From positions 1 through 33,844 of the forward strand of contig NZ_JQBY01000023.1 in assembly GCF_001437405.1 (NCBI RefSeq): 33,844 nt of DNA. Direction: 5' to 3'. A program made the translations under genes and the position numbers. Source of the DNA: Pediococcus ethanolidurans (GTDB lineage: Bacteria; Bacillota; Bacilli; Lactobacillales; Lactobacillaceae). A model generated the notes under the pieces. The model saw only the letters and a list, made by a program, of their open reading frames with translations. It was not told where the DNA came from and searched no databases. Shown piece by piece: positions 32,718 to 33,844 of the stretch; the first letter of the stretch is position 1, and each line of letters starts with the position of its first letter.

Positions 32718-33401
32718 ATGAACATTCAAACTATTTGTGAAAAATATCAATTAAATAAGGACGAACAAAAAATCCTCACTTATATGAACAGCCATAGACA
32801 AGAACTTAGAAACCTAAGTATTCGTGAATTGGCTAAAAGAACATTCACGTCTCCTAGCTTTATCATTAAGACTTGTAAAAAGATTAAGCTTTCAGGATAT
32901 TCAGAATTGGTCTTTCTAATTACAGATACACCAAAGTTTCCTAATAATACTGAGAACGACTTAAAAGTAAAGTCCTATGTAAAGCCATTTTCCAACTTGA
33001 TGGATAAGCATAAAGACTCAATGATCATGATATTGGGTAGCGGCTTTTCTCAAAATATTGCTAATTACATGAGTGAACATTCAAATTTACACGGTTTTAG
33101 ATGTACCGCAAATTCTCATTTAGAGTTATTACGTAAAAATAAGAATGTATTAATCATCGTAATTAGTAATTCTGGAGAAACTAAGCGATTAGCCGAATTA
33201 TGTATTCAAGCTCAGCAAAACAATCGAGATATTCTCTCATTCGTAGGTAATAGTAATTCCACCATTGCCCAAAATTCAACGCTTGCGATTAGCTCTGATA
33301 CGTTTAATGCGTCTTCCTTTGACAGCCATTACCCTCAGCTGTTTTTTGGTCTAACACTCATCCATTTTGAATTATTAATGAGTTACTTTTTGTCTAGGTA
33401 G
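32718..33401 (+). CDS. MurR/RpiR-family transcriptional regulator
   Basis: A 227-aa phosphosugar-sensing regulator. The N-terminal HTH_6 domain reads LNKDEQKILTYMNSHRQELR and SIRELAKRTFTSPSFIIKTC (recognition helix about 45-57). The C-terminal SIS domain holds MIMILGSGFSQNIANYMSEH and LIIVISNSGETKRLAELCIQ, with the S-x-S-G-E-T phosphate-binding turn at about 155-160. It is somewhat shorter than the usual 250-280 aa but looks complete. It is divergently placed from the MgsA_C-EIIC operon and is its likely regulator, using the phosphorylated sugar as signal. Confidence 0.92.
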   Translation: MNIQTICEKYQLNKDEQKILTYMNSHRQELRNLSIRELAKRTFTSPSFIIKTCKKIKLSGYSELVFLITDTPKFPNNTENDLKVKSYVKPFSNLMDKHKDSMIMILGSGFSQNIANYMSEHSNLHGFRCTANSHLELLRKNKNVLIIVISNSGETKRLAELCIQAQQNNRDILSFVGNSNSTIAQNSTLAISSDTFNASSFDSHYPQLFFGLTLIHFELLMSYFLSR

Positions 33402-33439
33402 GTACCTTCCCTTAAGACACCTTTATCATAAGTGCAAAC

Positions 33440-33523
33440 TCATTGATTTAAAAGGCTTTCAAGCATATCAAAAACAAGTGATAGTACCCCAACAACTGTA
33501 GCCAATCGTTTAAACATTCGCAT
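33440..33523 (-). CDS. 27-aa hydrophobic peptide ORF
   Basis: ATG at 33523 preceded by AGGGGGG at eight bases; the peptide starts MRMFKRLATVVGVLSLVF and ends MLESLLNQ. Basic N-terminus, about 17-residue hydrophobic stretch, polar end: the form of a small membrane peptide, for example a type I toxin or signal-type peptide. I recognise no family. The strong ribosome site and clean frame make it worth listing, but it has no conservation evidence. Confidence 0.45.
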   Translation of the reverse strand: MRMFKRLATVVGVLSLVFDMLESLLNQ

Positions 33524-33727
33524 CAAAGTGTCCCCCCTTTTGATTGTATTTGACAAGTTCAGTGTATCTCATAAACCGAACAATTTCAATGATATTCGCA
33601 AAGATTGTTAAGTTTTTACCAAATCGAACTGTTTACATAACTTTCAGTACCATTCATTTATTTGAAAGCCGAATGAAAACGTACCGAGAGAGCTAAATTG
33701 ATCACATATCGTCATTTAGGGGGTAAT

Positions 33728-33844
33728 TTGTCGTCAAAATCGGGACTACAATTTAATCCGATTCATCCGAAGCCGCTTATGGATGTTGGATTGAAGTCAA
33801 TATTTGAGACAGGTTTTAAGAGACATTCAGAACCGCGTTTACCT
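33728..33844 (+). CDS. Partial ORF running off the window
   Basis: An open frame from TTG 33728 (AGGGGGTAA just upstream) to the window end codes 39 residues beginning MSSKSGLQFNPIHPKPLMDV and going on with GLKSIFETGFKRH. The frame is open also upstream to about 33673. I cannot identify the product. The sequence has a protein-like composition and a plausible ribosome site, but both could be chance in so short a piece. Confidence 0.4.
   Translation, partial: MSSKSGLQFNPIHPKPLMDVGLKSIFETGFKRHSEPRLP

Noticed and set aside
1-33844. CRISPR arrays, tRNA or rRNA genes
   Set aside because: No periodic repeats with spacers and no cloverleaf or rRNA-like stretches were noticed on either strand.

Overview
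The window looks like an accessory region, most likely plasmid or genomic-island DNA, from a member of the Lactobacillaceae. The evidence is strong AGGAGG-type ribosome binding sites, AT-rich composition, protein families typical of this group (ClpL, Kup, DegV-DUF1836, GlsB, CsbD, class III FBPase, Hol_Tox peptide, lactose/cellobiose-type PTS EIIC), and a dense mixture of IS30, ISL3, IS256, IS5 and ISLre2 elements plus two serine recombinases. No replication, partition or clearly recognisable mobilisation gene is visible, so a plasmid is inferred, not shown. Base composition changes abruptly at IS boundaries (about 25.5-28.1 kb is visibly GC-richer, casei-group-like), so this is a mosaic of several sources.

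Layout. 1-4130: a 5'-truncated IS30 transposase, an intact potassium transporter gene kup, and a class III fructose-1,6-bisphosphatase gene that has lost its centre. 4.6-6.7 kb: a serine recombinase, an orphan arsenate reductase, a compact Fst/Hol_Tox-type type I toxin-antitoxin locus too short for ordinary gene calling, and an AP2/HNH-associated protein cut by an insertion. 6.7-9.4 kb: a frameshifted ISL3 element and a GT4 glycosyltransferase. 9.8-13.1 kb: an internally deleted IS256 copy and the Clp ATPase gene clpL, enclosed by 43-bp inverted repeats. 13.4-15.9 kb: a DegV-DUF1836 operon with a palindromic operator-like promoter, followed by an intact IS30. 16.2-20.9 kb: an MFS exporter, a polysaccharide pyruvyl transferase/sugar-porter operon, a GlsB-type membrane stress protein with a previously uncalled 43-aa partner, and a CsbD stress protein; between the last two lies a 49-bp double-ended IS30 remnant that appears to form a hybrid promoter. 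21.1-24.1 kb: a plasmid-type hypothetical gene, a 0.9-kb gene-poor stretch with an sRNA-like segment, an ArsB/NhaD-superfamily permease and a DUF1722 protein. 24.2-25.7 kb: an ISLre2 fragment, an IS5-type element using -1 frameshifting, and a truncated exported protein. 26.0-28.9 kb: an acidic protein of unknown function, a GPH sugar symporter and a second serine recombinase. 29.0-30.5 kb: an ISLre2 copy knocked out of frame by a 16-bp tandem duplication. 30.6-33.4 kb: a two-gene operon (a stand-alone MgsA/RarA C-terminal-domain protein plus PTS EIIC) divergent from an RpiR-type regulator. The last 440 bp hold a 27-aa peptide ORF and the start of an open frame running off the edge.

How the genes fit together: several cargo genes point to stress fitness (Kup for K+ uptake, ClpL for heat and protein damage, GlsB and CsbD for general stress, ArsC for arsenate), with separate sugar and exopolysaccharide functions (GT4, pyruvyl transferase, sugar porter, GPH symporter, PTS EIIC). 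The toxin-antitoxin locus and recombinases would favour maintenance and reshuffling. The least explained systems are the MgsA_C-EIIC-RpiR locus, the IS30-derived promoter palindrome, and the 26-30 bp repeat found three times near recombination breakpoints.
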